DNA from: GCA-958296115 sp965222445
Lineage (GTDB): Bacteria; Chloroflexota; Dehalococcoidia; Lucifugimonadales; CAJWER01
DNA length: 64,000 bases
Reading direction: 5' to 3'
Assembly (NCBI GenBank): GCA_965222445.1
Contig: CBDCTY010000002.1
Location: forward strand, 1,488,001 to 1,552,000
Shown here: in pieces, positions 31,859 to 39,955 of the stretch
Layout: the number at the start of each line of letters is the position of its first letter
Position numbering within the stretch: position 1 is the stretch's first letter
Translations under genes and position numbers: made by a program
Notes under the pieces: generated by a model
The model's database searches: none
What the model was told of the DNA's origin: nothing
Seen by the model: the letters and a program-made list of their open reading frames with translations, nothing else

Positions 31859-31960
31859 ATACCAATTCATTTTGAGCGCACCGTAAAGCCGTCATTCCCG
31901 CGAAGGCGGGAACCCACTCCCTGGCCGCACATATATGGCGGCATCACGCCAAATTGGTAT
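31859..31960 (+). repeat. 102-bp ATACCAA-ended repeat, copy 5
   Basis: Subtype with ATATATGGCGG and a right end AAATTGGTAT, which makes the terminal inverted repeat longer (ATACCAATT/AATTGGTAT). It lies in the leader of the amidohydrolase gene, 19 bases before its ATG. Confidence 0.92.
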
Positions 31961-31986
31961 TACAGGCAGCCGCCTTGCAAAGTCCG

Positions 31987-33000
31987 CTACTGGGCGCCGA
32001 ACTTGATCCGCGGGTCGACGACGGCAAGCAGTATGTCGGATATCAGGGTACCCACAACCGTGAGGATGCCCAGCAGGAGGACGATGAAGCCCGCGAGCTG
32101 TGTGTCCTCGATGAGGATGGCGTTGAGCAGGATCGGCCCCAGGGTTGGGAGGCTCAGCACCACGGAGACGATGACGCTGCCGCCCACGAGGGAGGGCAGC
32201 AGGTAGCCCACGGTGCTGACGAGGGGGTTGATGGCGACCCTGACCGGGTACTTCATGATGAGCTTGGCCGGGTTGACTCCCTTGGCCCTGGCAGTGACGA
32301 CGTAGGGCCTGGCGAGCTCGTCGAGCAGGTTGTTGCGCATGACCCTGATCAGCCCGGCGGTGCCGGACGTGCCCAGGACCACGGCGGGAATCCAGAGGTG
32401 GTTCAACAGGTCGATAACCTTGTCGAAGCTCCACGGCGCGTTCTGGTAGTCGGCGGAGAAGAGCCCGCCGACGCTCTGGTCGAAGTAGGCGAACGCGAGG
32501 TACATGAGGACCAGCCCAAGCAGGAAGTCGGGAACGGCGATGCCGGTAAATCCAAGCAGGGTGAACACATAGTCGCCGACGGAGTGCTGCCTCACGGCGG
32601 AGTATATGCCGACCGGTATGGCAAAGGTCCACGTGACGATGATGGTGAATCCGGTGAGCACTATGGTGAGCCAGAGGCGGTCGCCGATGATCTGCTTCAC
32701 AGGCTTCTGCGAGTTGATCTGGTCGGACCAGACGGCAATCGACCGGCCCAGGTCGCCGTGGGCCAAATTCCAGACCCACATCCAGTAGCGGTAGTACATC
32801 GGCTTGTCGAGACCCAGGTACTGCCGCAGCTCCTCCGCGATGCGCTGATCGCCGCTCACGCTGCTAGTCTGCATGAGTCTGTCGAGGAAGCGGTCCGCGG
32901 CGTCCCCCTCGGGCAGCTGGATGATCACGAACGACAGAATCGAGATGACCCAGATGGTGAAGAAGGCCAGCACCATACGTCGGGACATGTAGGCGAGCAA
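31987..33000 (-). CDS. DppB-type ABC transporter permease (intact paralogue)
   Basis: A 337-residue permease, paralogue of the interrupted gene at 9729-10742; the two share long identical stretches such as GLFSADY, WIPAVVLGTSGTA and INPL.STVGYLLPSLV. TTG 33000 is taken as start because GGGAGG is 7 bases upstream; MSRRMVLAF four codons later is the alternative. The N-terminal helix, EAA loop (YVVTARAKGVNPAKLIMKYPVRVAINPL) and C-terminal VVDPRIKFG are complete. As with the paralogue, no DppC, binding protein or ATPase is adjacent. The amidohydrolase downstream may act on what it imports, as an inference from position only. Confidence 0.88.
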   Translation of the reverse strand: MLAYMSRRMVLAFFTIWVISILSFVIIQLPEGDAADRFLDRLMQTSSVSGDQRIAEELRQYLGLDKPMYYRYWMWVWNLAHGDLGRSIAVWSDQINSQKPVKQIIGDRLWLTIVLTGFTIIVTWTFAIPVGIYSAVRQHSVGDYVFTLLGFTGIAVPDFLLGLVLMYLAFAYFDQSVGGLFSADYQNAPWSFDKVIDLLNHLWIPAVVLGTSGTAGLIRVMRNNLLDELARPYVVTARAKGVNPAKLIMKYPVRVAINPLVSTVGYLLPSLVGGSVIVSVVLSLPTLGPILLNAILIEDTQLAGFIVLLLGILTVVGTLISDILLAVVDPRIKFGAQ

Positions 33001-33079
33001 TGTCTCACCTCCCCGGCGGCGAGCGCCGTGTTCTCACCGTCACTCTAATACAGCGGCCGCAGGCGGTCAACGGAAGATG

Positions 33080-33112
33080 TTCACCACAGAGATCACAGAG
33101 GGCACGGAGGTA
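33080..33112 (+). repeat. CACAGAG-type dispersed repeat
   Basis: TTCACCACAGAGATCACAGA followed by GGGCACGGAGG resembles dispersed 'CACAGAG' repeats seen in many genomes. Related but diverged pieces occur at 21511-21537 and 19171-19196 in this window. Confidence 0.55.
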
Positions 33113-33156
33113 AGGGATATTGGGGATGCTACTATACGGGAGAGGTAAGGAACCAA

Positions 33157-33549
33157 ATGGTTGCTTACATCGGTCGGCGGCAACTAACCACCTGGGTGGA
33201 GGAGGTGAACAGCGTGGACCCTCGGACGTCTTGTTCGGAAGAACATGTGCAATATGCAAGTGAGATGCACAAAGATGGGAATCTCTGCGATGAATGGCTA
33301 CGGAATCTCGAGAGAGGGCAGTTCACACCCTCTCTGTGTAATAGGATTCGACAAACAGTCTGGCGCGATCATTATAGGCACCTTGGTCGACTTGATATGG
33401 GTCAATTGATCCGGTTGGATGTATCGCTGTCCAGAACCCTCCCTCCCAGAGGGACGTGGTTCCTTAGCAAGGTGGGAGCGTCATTGGGGCTATTTAAGGG
33501 AGAGGCCCAATTTCAGCGCGAGAACCGAGAAACAGGTGACAAGAATTGA
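33157..33549 (+). CDS. Hypothetical protein, lower GC than neighbours
   Basis: A 130-residue open frame with ATG 33157 after AGGTAAGGA. The protein is hydrophilic, with many Arg and Trp (RIRQTVWRDHYRHLGRLDMGQL), no signal peptide and no known motif. Its base composition is clearly less GC-rich than the surrounding genes, which suggests acquired DNA. It lies between a permease gene on the other strand and the folate gene. It could be an untranslated region; support is moderate. Confidence 0.45.
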   Translation: MVAYIGRRQLTTWVEEVNSVDPRTSCSEEHVQYASEMHKDGNLCDEWLRNLERGQFTPSLCNRIRQTVWRDHYRHLGRLDMGQLIRLDVSLSRTLPPRGTWFLSKVGASLGLFKGEAQFQRENRETGDKN

Positions 33550-33615
33550 TAGGATTCCGGTCGGTGCCGAGATTTCGTCACATAGAGTCGATCCTAGCAG
33601 GGAGGGGGCCGTAGC

Positions 33616-34491
33616 ATGAGCAGACTTTCGGAGATTCTGAGCTCGGGCGAGTTCGCGGTTACGTGCGAGCTGAACCCCCCTAAGGGGACAGGGCTCGACC
33701 CCCTGTTCAAAAAGGCCGAGGCGCTGCGGGGCGCGGTGACCGCCTTCAACCTGACGGACTCGGCGGGGTCGAATATGTCCATGGCGCCCATCGGGGCGGC
33801 GCGGCTGCTGGCCGAACGGGGCATCGAGACGATCCTCCAGGTGACCTGCCGCGACCGGAACCGCATCGCGCTGCAGTCTGAGCTGCTGGCTGCTTCGGCG
33901 CTGGGCCTGACCAACGTGCTGTGCATGAGCGGCGACCCGCCGGGGGGCGGAGACCATGCGGACGCCAAGGCCGTGTTCGACATCGACGCGGTGGGCCTGC
34001 TGCGGGCCGTACAGGCGATGCGGGACGGCAAGGACATGGGCGGGAACGACCTGGACGGCCCCACGGATATCTTCGCGGGCGCGGTGGCCAACCCGGGGGC
34101 TCCCGACGTGGACAAGGAAGTCGGGCGGATGAAGGACAAGATCGACGCTGGCGCATCTTTCTTCCAGACCCAGGGGATCTACGAACCGGAATCTTTCGCG
34201 CGGTTCATGGAGGCCGCCGGGGGCCTGGGCGCGCCCGTGCTGGCCGGGATCATCGTGCTCAAGTCCGCCAACATGGCGCGCTACCTGAACGCGAACCTGC
34301 CGGGCGTGTTCGTGCCGCCGGGCATTGTGTCGGAGCTGGAGTCCGCGTCCGACCGCAGGGCCGCCAGCGTCGAGATCGCCGCGCGGGTGATCCGCGAGGT
34401 ACGCAGCCTGTGCGCCGGCGTTCACGTGATGGCGCTCGGCTGGGAGGCGCGGATCCCGCGGATAATCGAGTCGGCAGGGCTGACTGCGTGA
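33616..34491 (+). CDS. metF: Methylenetetrahydrofolate reductase
   Basis: A 291-residue flavin TIM-barrel enzyme that reduces 5,10-methylene-THF to 5-methyl-THF for methionine synthesis or one-carbon flow. The N-terminal catalytic Glu lies in VTCELNPPKGTG, the FAD/folate site in TAFNLTDSAGSNM and ILQVTCRDRN, and NVLCMSGDPP and DAGASFFQTQGIY complete the pattern. ATG 33616 follows GGGAGGGGGCC. The gene overlaps acpS by 4 bases (GTGA), so both are translated from one message. The protein is a little divergent from E. coli MetF, and the zinc-free, single-domain form is expected. Confidence 0.88.
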   Translation: MSRLSEILSSGEFAVTCELNPPKGTGLDPLFKKAEALRGAVTAFNLTDSAGSNMSMAPIGAARLLAERGIETILQVTCRDRNRIALQSELLAASALGLTNVLCMSGDPPGGGDHADAKAVFDIDAVGLLRAVQAMRDGKDMGGNDLDGPTDIFAGAVANPGAPDVDKEVGRMKDKIDAGASFFQTQGIYEPESFARFMEAAGGLGAPVLAGIIVLKSANMARYLNANLPGVFVPPGIVSELESASDRRAASVEIAARVIREVRSLCAGVHVMALGWEARIPRIIESAGLTA

Positions 34492-34892
34492 CCGTCCTGG
34501 TCAATGGCGTCGACATCATCGAGATCCACCGGGTGAGGGACGTGGCCGACCGCTACGGCGACCGCTTCCTGAGGCGGATCTACACGGACGGCGAGCTGGA
34601 GTACTGCCGGGGGCGCGCGCCCCAGCTTGCGAGCCGTTTCGCGGCCAAGGAGGCGGTGATGAAGGCCCTGGGAACGGGTACGAGAGGCGTCCGGTGGCGG
34701 GACATAGAGGTCGTCCGCCGTCCGGGCGGCGCGCCGACCGTCAGGCTGCATGGCTCCGCACTCAGGCGGGCCGAGCGCATCGGCCTCGATCACCTGGCGC
34801 TGTCCCTGTCCCACTCGAGGGAGTACGCAGTTGCGTCGGTCGTGGGTGAGAGCGTCCACGGGAACCTTCTGCCGCTCCAACCCGCGTCCTGA
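34488..34892 (+). CDS. acpS: Holo-[acyl-carrier-protein] synthase
   Basis: A 134-residue phosphopantetheinyl transferase that moves the CoA arm onto acyl carrier protein. The start GTG 34488 overlaps the stop of the preceding gene. The magnesium-binding Asp is in NGVDIIEIHRV near residue 8 and the second motif is SRFAAKEAVMKALGTG, with LSLSHSREYAVASVV near the end. Length is slightly over the AcpS norm because of a short C-terminal tail. Coupling to a folate enzyme is unusual for acpS, which more often sits near pdxJ or alr. Confidence 0.9.
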   Translation: MTVLVNGVDIIEIHRVRDVADRYGDRFLRRIYTDGELEYCRGRAPQLASRFAAKEAVMKALGTGTRGVRWRDIEVVRRPGGAPTVRLHGSALRRAERIGLDHLALSLSHSREYAVASVVGESVHGNLLPLQPAS

Positions 34893-34961
34893 CGGGCCGT
34901 CGAATTTCGCTGTCTCCGTCTGCGCTTCCTCCGAAAAGGCATAATGAAGTGGCAGTTTGCT

Positions 34962-34990
34962 TTGACAGGACAGGGTATCAATGGTAAACT
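34962..34990 (+). promoter_or_regulatory. Sigma70-type promoter before the DEAD-box helicase
   Basis: TTGACA (34962-34967), a 17-base spacer, then TAAACT (34985-34990). The -35 is a perfect match. It gives a leader of about 100 bases before ATG 35099. Confidence 0.65.
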
Positions 34991-35098
34991 GGTGGAAACG
35001 AATGGGCACGGTCGTAGAATTGAATTGCAGTGAACGGGGCGCGCTCGAAACGAGGCGTCCCTTTTTCGTGCCCATCATCCCCAAGGTCCACGAGCAAC

Positions 35099-36691
35099 AT
35101 GCCCACAGTCCTCACGTCGGTTACCCGCAAACTCTCGAAGCTACTCGGTAGCGAGACTCCCACAGAGAGCCCGGCCCAGGCGCCGCGCGATCCGTCGGAA
35201 TCCAAGCCCCCAACCAACCGTCCCGTCCAGGAGTCACGGCCCGCCCGGACAGGCGCAGCGGCCCAGGCGCCGCGCCATACGTCGGATTCTAGGCCTTCCA
35301 GGAACGGTCACGCCCGGACGACGACGGACTCACCCATCAAGGAAGGCGGCGCGTCCCGCACGCCACGGAGGAGGCCCTCTAGGCGCCCGCGCAGTCCCGT
35401 CGGCGAGGCCCAGGAGCGGCCCGCTTCCAGGCCTGCAGGCCAGCGTGGAAGGCGGCCCAAGCGCAGCGACACCGCAGCGCCGCAATACCGCCGGGACGCC
35501 GCGGCTCCCAGCGAGGGTGCGGCCCCCGCCGAGGCCTGGACGGGCACAGGGCTGTTCGGAGAACTCCCTGTCTTGCCGGAGGTGGACCACGCGCTGGTGG
35601 ACATGGGCTACAGTACACCCACTCCGATCCAGAACATGGTGGTCCCCCTGATACGCGAGGGGCGGGACGTCGTGGGCCAGGCCCAGACAGGCACGGGCAA
35701 GACGGCGGCTTTCGGAATCCCCATCGTAGAGGCCTTGGATCCGGCCCAGAGCACAACCCAAGCGCTGGTGCTTGCGCCGACCCGTGAGCTCGCGCTCCAG
35801 GTCTGCAGCGAAATTTCTGCGATCGGGCACCACCGCGGCATCAGCGCCGCCGCGATATACGGCGGTCAGCCCATGCAGCCACAGATCGACGCCATCCAAC
35901 GCGGCGCACACGTTGTGGTGGCGACACCCGGCAGGCTGATGGACCACATGCAGCGCCGGACGCTCTCGCTCGGCAGCATCCGGATAGCGGTGCTCGACGA
36001 GGCGGACCAGATGCTCGACATCGGGTTTATAGACGACATCGAGCACATCCTGCGCCAGACACCGCGCAATCGCCAGACTCTGCTCTTCTCAGCAACGATA
36101 CCCTACCCGATCCGTAGACTCACCCGCCGCTACCTGCACGACCCGGAATGGATCAGAGTCGGCGGAGAAGCCGAGCCGGTCGAAGAGGTGGAGCAGGTCT
36201 ACTACGAGGTCGCGGTACAGGACCGCCGGGTGGCCCTGAAGGAAGTGCTCGACGCGCCGGGCGATGTGAAACAGGCGCTCATATTCCGCCGGACGAGGGC
36301 GGGCGTCGACCGGCTGGTGAGGGGCCTGCGCCGCGACCAGTACGATGCGGAGGGAATACACAGCGACATGACACAGGCCCAGCGGGAGCGGGTCATGTCG
36401 AAGTTCAGGGCGCGGAGCCTGCGCCTGATGGTCGCTACCAACGTGGCCTCCAGGGGGCTGGACATCCCGGCCGTCTCCCACGTCATCAACTACGACATGC
36501 CGGACAACCTGGAGGAGTACGTCCACCGGATCGGGCGGACGGCTCGTGCGGGGAAGCAGGGCACCGCGGTCACGTTCGTCTCGGATATGCAGGACTTCGA
36601 GCTGCTCGACGCCCTGCAGGAGCACCTCGGGCACGGGATGAAGCAGGCGAACCTCGCCCTGCTCTACAACCAGGCTGCCGGGCCTCGTTAG
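35099..36691 (+). CDS. DEAD-box RNA helicase
   Basis: A 530-residue ATP-dependent RNA helicase that unwinds RNA duplexes in ribosome assembly or mRNA decay, often in the cold. The first 155 residues are a basic, Pro/Ser/Arg-rich disordered tail. The core has the Q motif (YSTPTPIQ), I (AQTGTGKT), Ia (PTRELA), Ib (TPGRL), II (LDEAD), III (SAT), V (ATNVASRGLDIP) and VI (HRIGRTARAG). The basic tail is at the N-terminus, whereas in many bacterial family members it is C-terminal. ATG 35099 is chosen; GTG 35030 would add 23 residues. Confidence 0.9.
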   Translation: MPTVLTSVTRKLSKLLGSETPTESPAQAPRDPSESKPPTNRPVQESRPARTGAAAQAPRHTSDSRPSRNGHARTTTDSPIKEGGASRTPRRRPSRRPRSPVGEAQERPASRPAGQRGRRPKRSDTAAPQYRRDAAAPSEGAAPAEAWTGTGLFGELPVLPEVDHALVDMGYSTPTPIQNMVVPLIREGRDVVGQAQTGTGKTAAFGIPIVEALDPAQSTTQALVLAPTRELALQVCSEISAIGHHRGISAAAIYGGQPMQPQIDAIQRGAHVVVATPGRLMDHMQRRTLSLGSIRIAVLDEADQMLDIGFIDDIEHILRQTPRNRQTLLFSATIPYPIRRLTRRYLHDPEWIRVGGEAEPVEEVEQVYYEVAVQDRRVALKEVLDAPGDVKQALIFRRTRAGVDRLVRGLRRDQYDAEGIHSDMTQAQRERVMSKFRARSLRLMVATNVASRGLDIPAVSHVINYDMPDNLEEYVHRIGRTARAGKQGTAVTFVSDMQDFELLDALQEHLGHGMKQANLALLYNQAAGPR

Positions 36692-36697
36692 CCGGGG

Positions 36698-36895
36698 CTA
36701 GACGCCTTCGCCCGCAGCCGCCCTACGCCGCTCCGAGGCGCTCCTTCGAGAGCGACCCGATGGCCATCCCAGCTTGCCGGTGACACCGGACACTACCATC
36801 CCTGCGCCCAGTCCTATGAGCAAGACCGGCGCCCAGGGCAAGTCCAGCAGCTTGGCGGCGCCCAGGGCGACCAGCACGGCTCCGACTATGATCAT
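36698..36895 (-). CDS. Small two-helix membrane protein
   Basis: A 65-residue protein starting at ATG 36895 right after AGGAGG. Two helices (MIIVGAVLVALGAAKLLDL and APVLLIGLGAGMVVSGVTGKL) precede a basic Arg-rich tail RSRRSASERRRAAAG, which would stay in the cytoplasm. It converges on the helicase gene with 6 bases between stops. Function unknown. The 270 bases upstream contain no recognised feature. Confidence 0.65.
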   Translation of the reverse strand: MIIVGAVLVALGAAKLLDLPWAPVLLIGLGAGMVVSGVTGKLGWPSGRSRRSASERRRAAAGEGV

Positions 36896-37167
36896 CGTCG
36901 TCCTCCTTCGACCACCGCTATCTTATACCACTCTTCCGGTCGGGAGCCGCGGGTTTCGGTCGGCGTACGGCTGCGAAACGGCGGTCCGGTGGCACCAAAG
37001 CCAATTGAACCCGGCGAAGTCCGGCGGGTATGATGCGCAGTGTTTCGTAACCGAATCGCATTCCAATCGCCCGGCAGCCGTCCGCAAGGTAGGTCCCTGA
37101 GCCTGCCGTACAGGAGGATGCTCCCGGATCCTCTCAGCTATGTCCGAAGACGGGGCGGTCGTTCACG

Positions 37168-37437
37168 ATGAGCTTCCTCGGCAGGACGGTTGCCGTCATG
37201 AGACGAATAGGCGCCTCGGCTCAGAGCGTGGTGTCGGCTGCCCCGCCCTACCGACGTATAGAGGGGTCCCTGGTGGCCAAGGAGGCGATGGCCAACGGCC
37301 GCTTCTGCATCCTGGTGGCCGCGGAGATCGTGGAGGTGGACTGGCTGACCTACGAGACGCTCATCGAGGGCGAAGCACTGCGAATCCGGGCGACGCGCGA
37401 CAACAGGGCCCTGAGCATAGACAGGCTCCTGCCCTGA
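37168..37437 (+). CDS. Hypothetical protein
   Basis: An 89-residue open frame, ATG 37168, without a strong ribosome site. The second half, GSLVAKEAMANGRFCILVAAEIVEVDW then YETLIEGEALRIRATRDNRALSIDRLLP, has the alternating pattern of a small beta-rich domain and looks protein-like. No family is recognised. It ends about 75 bases before a CCTGCCCTGAGCTTG repeat (from 37516) and stands alone. Confidence 0.5.
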   Translation: MSFLGRTVAVMRRIGASAQSVVSAAPPYRRIEGSLVAKEAMANGRFCILVAAEIVEVDWLTYETLIEGEALRIRATRDNRALSIDRLLP

Positions 37438-37580
37438 GGCCCACTCGTCCAAGACGTTCTCTCGAAGGCCTCTGCGAGTTCCGGCCAGGCAAGAGCAAAA
37501 CACGTTCGCCCTGAACCTGCCCTGAGCTTGCCAAAGGGGCAGTTCTACGCCAATACAGGCAGTATTGGGACGTCCCTAAG

Positions 37581-38444
37581 TCAGGACCGCTCGTCCGCCC
37601 AGTAGGCAGCGGCGCCCTTCAGCCCGGCGTCATCGCCCCCGGTGCCACGCACTACCGAGGCCCTGGACGCGGGGCATGATGCTGGACACGCCCCGAGCGC
37701 CTGCCGTATGGGGTCGAGCAGCAGGCTTCCCGCCTGCGACATGCCGCCTCCGACAACGACGACCTGCGGCGAGAAGAGGTGCGCCAGGTTGAATACGCCG
37801 ACGGCCAGGGCGTCCGCCGCCGCCCTGAACATGGCCGCCGCCGCGGCGTCGCCTCGCTGCGCGCGGGCCGACACTGCCGCCGCATCTTCGCCCGCCCGCC
37901 GGCCGAGGGCGGTGCCCGAGCCCAGGTCTTCCACCGTTTCCATGGTGTGCCGGTCGATGATGGTATGGCCGAGCTCCGCGAGGGACAGCCGTCCCCGGAC
38001 GAGGCGCCCGCCTAGGACGATCCCCGCCCCCACCCCCGTGCTCACGGTCACGTAGGCGACGTCGTCGAAGCCACGACCTGCGCCGAATCGGTGCTCGCCC
38101 AGGGCCGCGAGGTCGGCGTCGTTGGCGAGGAGCACGTCGAGGCCCAGCTCGACCGAGAGGCTGGCAGCGCTTACATCGCCCTCCCACGCGGGCAGGTTGA
38201 CCAGCATCGTCGGTGCGCCGGCCGCGTAGTCGATCGGGCCGGGCACCCCGACCACCACGCCCTCGACGTCGCCCGCCTCGGCGAGGCCTTCTCGCAGCAG
38301 GGCCGCTAGCGCCCCGGGATTGTCGCGGGGCGTGGGCGTCGCCCGCCGGTGTGCGACCGCTCCGTCCGACTCCACGACCGCGGTCCTGAGCTGGGTGCCG
38401 CCCAGGTCGCAGGCCAGAATCCGGGGCCGATATAATGCCGCCAT
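37581..38444 (-). CDS. ROK-family sugar kinase-like protein
   Basis: A 287-residue ROK protein, probably a glucokinase or N-acylhexosamine kinase. ATG 38444 is used since the next residues lead into the phosphate-binding ILACDLGGTQLRTAVV; upstream codons look non-coding. The catalytic Asp is in LLANDADLAALGEHRFGAG, followed by the second phosphate motif VSTGVGAGIVLGGRL and VVVGGGMSQAG near the end. The ROK zinc-binding Cys cluster (CxCGxxGCxE) is absent: the sequence instead reads LAELGHTIIDRHTMETVEDLGSG. Zinc-less ROK proteins exist, so this does not rule out activity. Confidence 0.85.
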   Translation of the reverse strand: MAALYRPRILACDLGGTQLRTAVVESDGAVAHRRATPTPRDNPGALAALLREGLAEAGDVEGVVVGVPGPIDYAAGAPTMLVNLPAWEGDVSAASLSVELGLDVLLANDADLAALGEHRFGAGRGFDDVAYVTVSTGVGAGIVLGGRLVRGRLSLAELGHTIIDRHTMETVEDLGSGTALGRRAGEDAAAVSARAQRGDAAAAAMFRAAADALAVGVFNLAHLFSPQVVVVGGGMSQAGSLLLDPIRQALGACPASCPASRASVVRGTGGDDAGLKGAAAYWADERS

Positions 38445-38536
38445 CAGGCCAGCTCCAACCTCGAGTCGTCGATGCGGCGGCAGTATACCAAGAACCGCAC
38501 GGCAAGGTGGCATATACTACGTCCGAGGCGAGTACG

Positions 38537-39082
38537 ATGAGAAGCGTATTTCTGGTCATGATGGCGCTGTCGGCACTGGCTACGGCCGCCTGCGCCTCCG
38601 GTTCCACGGACGAGGACGCCGATGCCAGTACCCCGGCGGCCGCGAGTGCCCCAGCGGCCGTAAGCGCCCCAGCTACGGCAGCTCCACAACCGGCGGCACC
38701 TGCGACGGAGCCGGCCGGGTGCGCGCCTGGGGCCAGCATGGATGAGCAGAAGGCGACGCTGGCCGCAGCGGCGAATGCTCAGTTCCAGGGCAATACGACC
38801 GAGAACCTTCACAGACTGCCATACGGGGCGGACGTGAGGGACCACCGGCAGGGAGGGCTATGGGTCGTCGTCGAGTTCAGGGGCGACGAGCTGAAGACGA
38901 TCGCCGATAGGAAGGCCGCACTGGACCGTCAGATGGCGGACGCCTACGCGGCCATCTTCGCGGCCGGCTGCGAAGACCTCAAGTGGGTCGACCTAGCGGG
39001 CCTCCAGAAGGCTATCGCGAAGGTTGGGATGATGGGGGCGACCCTGCCATGCCGCGGGTCCCCGTGTTCAAGACACGGATGA
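38537..39082 (+). CDS. Lipoprotein, unknown function
   Basis: A 181-residue exported lipoprotein. Residues 1-19 form a lipoprotein signal (MRSVFLVMMALSALATAAC) whose last residue would be lipidated. An Ala/Pro/Ser-rich linker of about 40 residues follows, then a globular domain (NAQFQGNTTENLHRLPYGADV, WVVVEFRGDELK, IFAAGCEDLKWVDLAGLQKAI) with no known family. The final 15 residues overlap the next small gene. It opens a possible three-gene unit ending in the selenoprotein, which would fit a redox or envelope role. Confidence 0.7.
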   Translation: MRSVFLVMMALSALATAACASGSTDEDADASTPAAASAPAAVSAPATAAPQPAAPATEPAGCAPGASMDEQKATLAAAANAQFQGNTTENLHRLPYGADVRDHRQGGLWVVVEFRGDELKTIADRKAALDRQMADAYAAIFAAGCEDLKWVDLAGLQKAIAKVGMMGATLPCRGSPCSRHG

Positions 39083-39207
39083 CGGCTGAGGAGGCGAAGG
39101 AGGTCGACTGGGCCAACAGGCACTCGCTCGACTTCACCGACATATGGAAGACGATGCTGCTGAACCCGCGCTGGCGACAGGCGCTCGACGAGACCGGGGG
39201 AAATTGA
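39049..39207 (+). CDS. Small hypothetical protein upstream of the selenoprotein
   Basis: A 52-residue frame from ATG 39049 (MPRVPVFKTRMTAEEAKEVD, then WANRHSLDFTDIWKTMLLNPRWRQALDETGGN). It overlaps the lipoprotein gene end and stops 4 bases before the selenoprotein ATG, a spacing typical of an operon. It is soluble, charged and without a recognised motif. Because it is short and overlapping, it could instead be a frame artefact. Confidence 0.45.
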   Translation: MPRVPVFKTRMTAEEAKEVDWANRHSLDFTDIWKTMLLNPRWRQALDETGGN

Positions 39208-39211
39208 GCGG

Positions 39212-39940
39212 ATGGACGCACGCGACACGTCGACGGCAATAGTTGGGGCCAGGGCGCCGGGATTCACGCTTCCGACCGTCGACGGCCCGCCGCTGAGCCT
39301 GTCCGACCTGCTGGGACGCAAGGTCGTGATGTTCATATGGGCGTCCTGGTGAGGGTGCCGCGACCAGCTGCCGGTCTGGCAGCAGATCTACGAGACACAC
39401 CGCGGCGACGGGCTGGAGGTGCTGGCGGTTGCCATGGACGGCCAGGGCGCTGAACGCGCAAGGCCCTACCTGGAGGCGGCTGGTGCGACCTACCCGGCGG
39501 TGATCGACGCGGACGGGACCACGGGCCGCCTGTATGGCTTCAAGGCCGTCTCCAGCGGCTTCCTGATCGACGAGCGCGGCGCCCTCGTGTTCAGCAAGAT
39601 CAACGGGTTCAGCATCCACAGGCCGGAGATAGCGGACCTGATACGCCGCTGGGTAGCCACGTCCGAGGTCCCGCCCTTCAAGGAGACGGACAGCCAATAT
39701 CTGCAGGCCCCGCGGGGCCCAACCGCCCGGCGGGCAATCGACATCTACCGCCAGGGCGCGGCCAGGTACCGGCAGGGCGACAAGCCCGGGGCGGCGGCCC
39801 TTATGCGCGAGGCGATGCGCCTCGACCCCGACAGCATCATCGTCCACCGGCACGCATGGGCCATCGAGAGCCCCGAACGCTTCTACGACGGCGACATAGA
39901 CCAGGCGTGGAAGCAGGAGCAGCTCCGTCAGGGGCGCTAG
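39212..39940 (+). CDS. Thioredoxin-like (ResA/TlpA-type) selenoprotein with UGA-encoded Sec47
   Basis: ATG 39212 to 39940 is one frame of 242 residues if TGA at 39350-39352 (codon 47) is read as selenocysteine. The protein starts as a redoxin (GARAPGFTLPTVDGPPLSLSDLLG, KVVMFIWASW), reaches Sec where the thioredoxin active-site Cys should be (WASWUGCRDQLPVW), and continues as a thioredoxin fold (GLEVLAVAMD, YPAVIDADG, GFLIDERG). A TPR-like C-terminal segment of about 70 residues follows. The WAxxUGC pattern recalls a named ResA-like selenoprotein family, from memory. A hairpin with the GGUCU loop lies just behind the UGA. Without Sec insertion only 46 residues would be made. Alternatives are a pseudogene or an error. 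Confidence 0.85.
39350..39383 (+). promoter_or_regulatory. Bacterial SECIS element (UGA plus hairpin)
   Basis: After the UGA (39350-39352) come 14 bases and then a perfect 6-bp stem GCTGCC (39367-39372) / GGCAGC (39378-39383) closing a five-base loop GGTCT. The loop starts 20 bases after UGA. The E. coli fdhF SECIS has the same GGUCU apical loop at about 18 bases, and SelB contacts the loop G and U. This matches bacterial SECIS geometry. Confidence 0.8.
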
Positions 39941-39955
39941 GCGAGGGGAGTCGCC

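Noticed and set aside
38431..38436. TATAAT as promoter of the lipoprotein gene.
   Set aside because: It lies at the start of the ROK gene, has no -35 at the right distance, and is about 100 bases from the ATG; chance is likely.
39350..39352. The TGA as a plain nonsense mutation.
   Set aside because: Position at the active-site Cys, the frame continuing intact and a SECIS-like hairpin together make selenocysteine more likely; it stays the main alternative.
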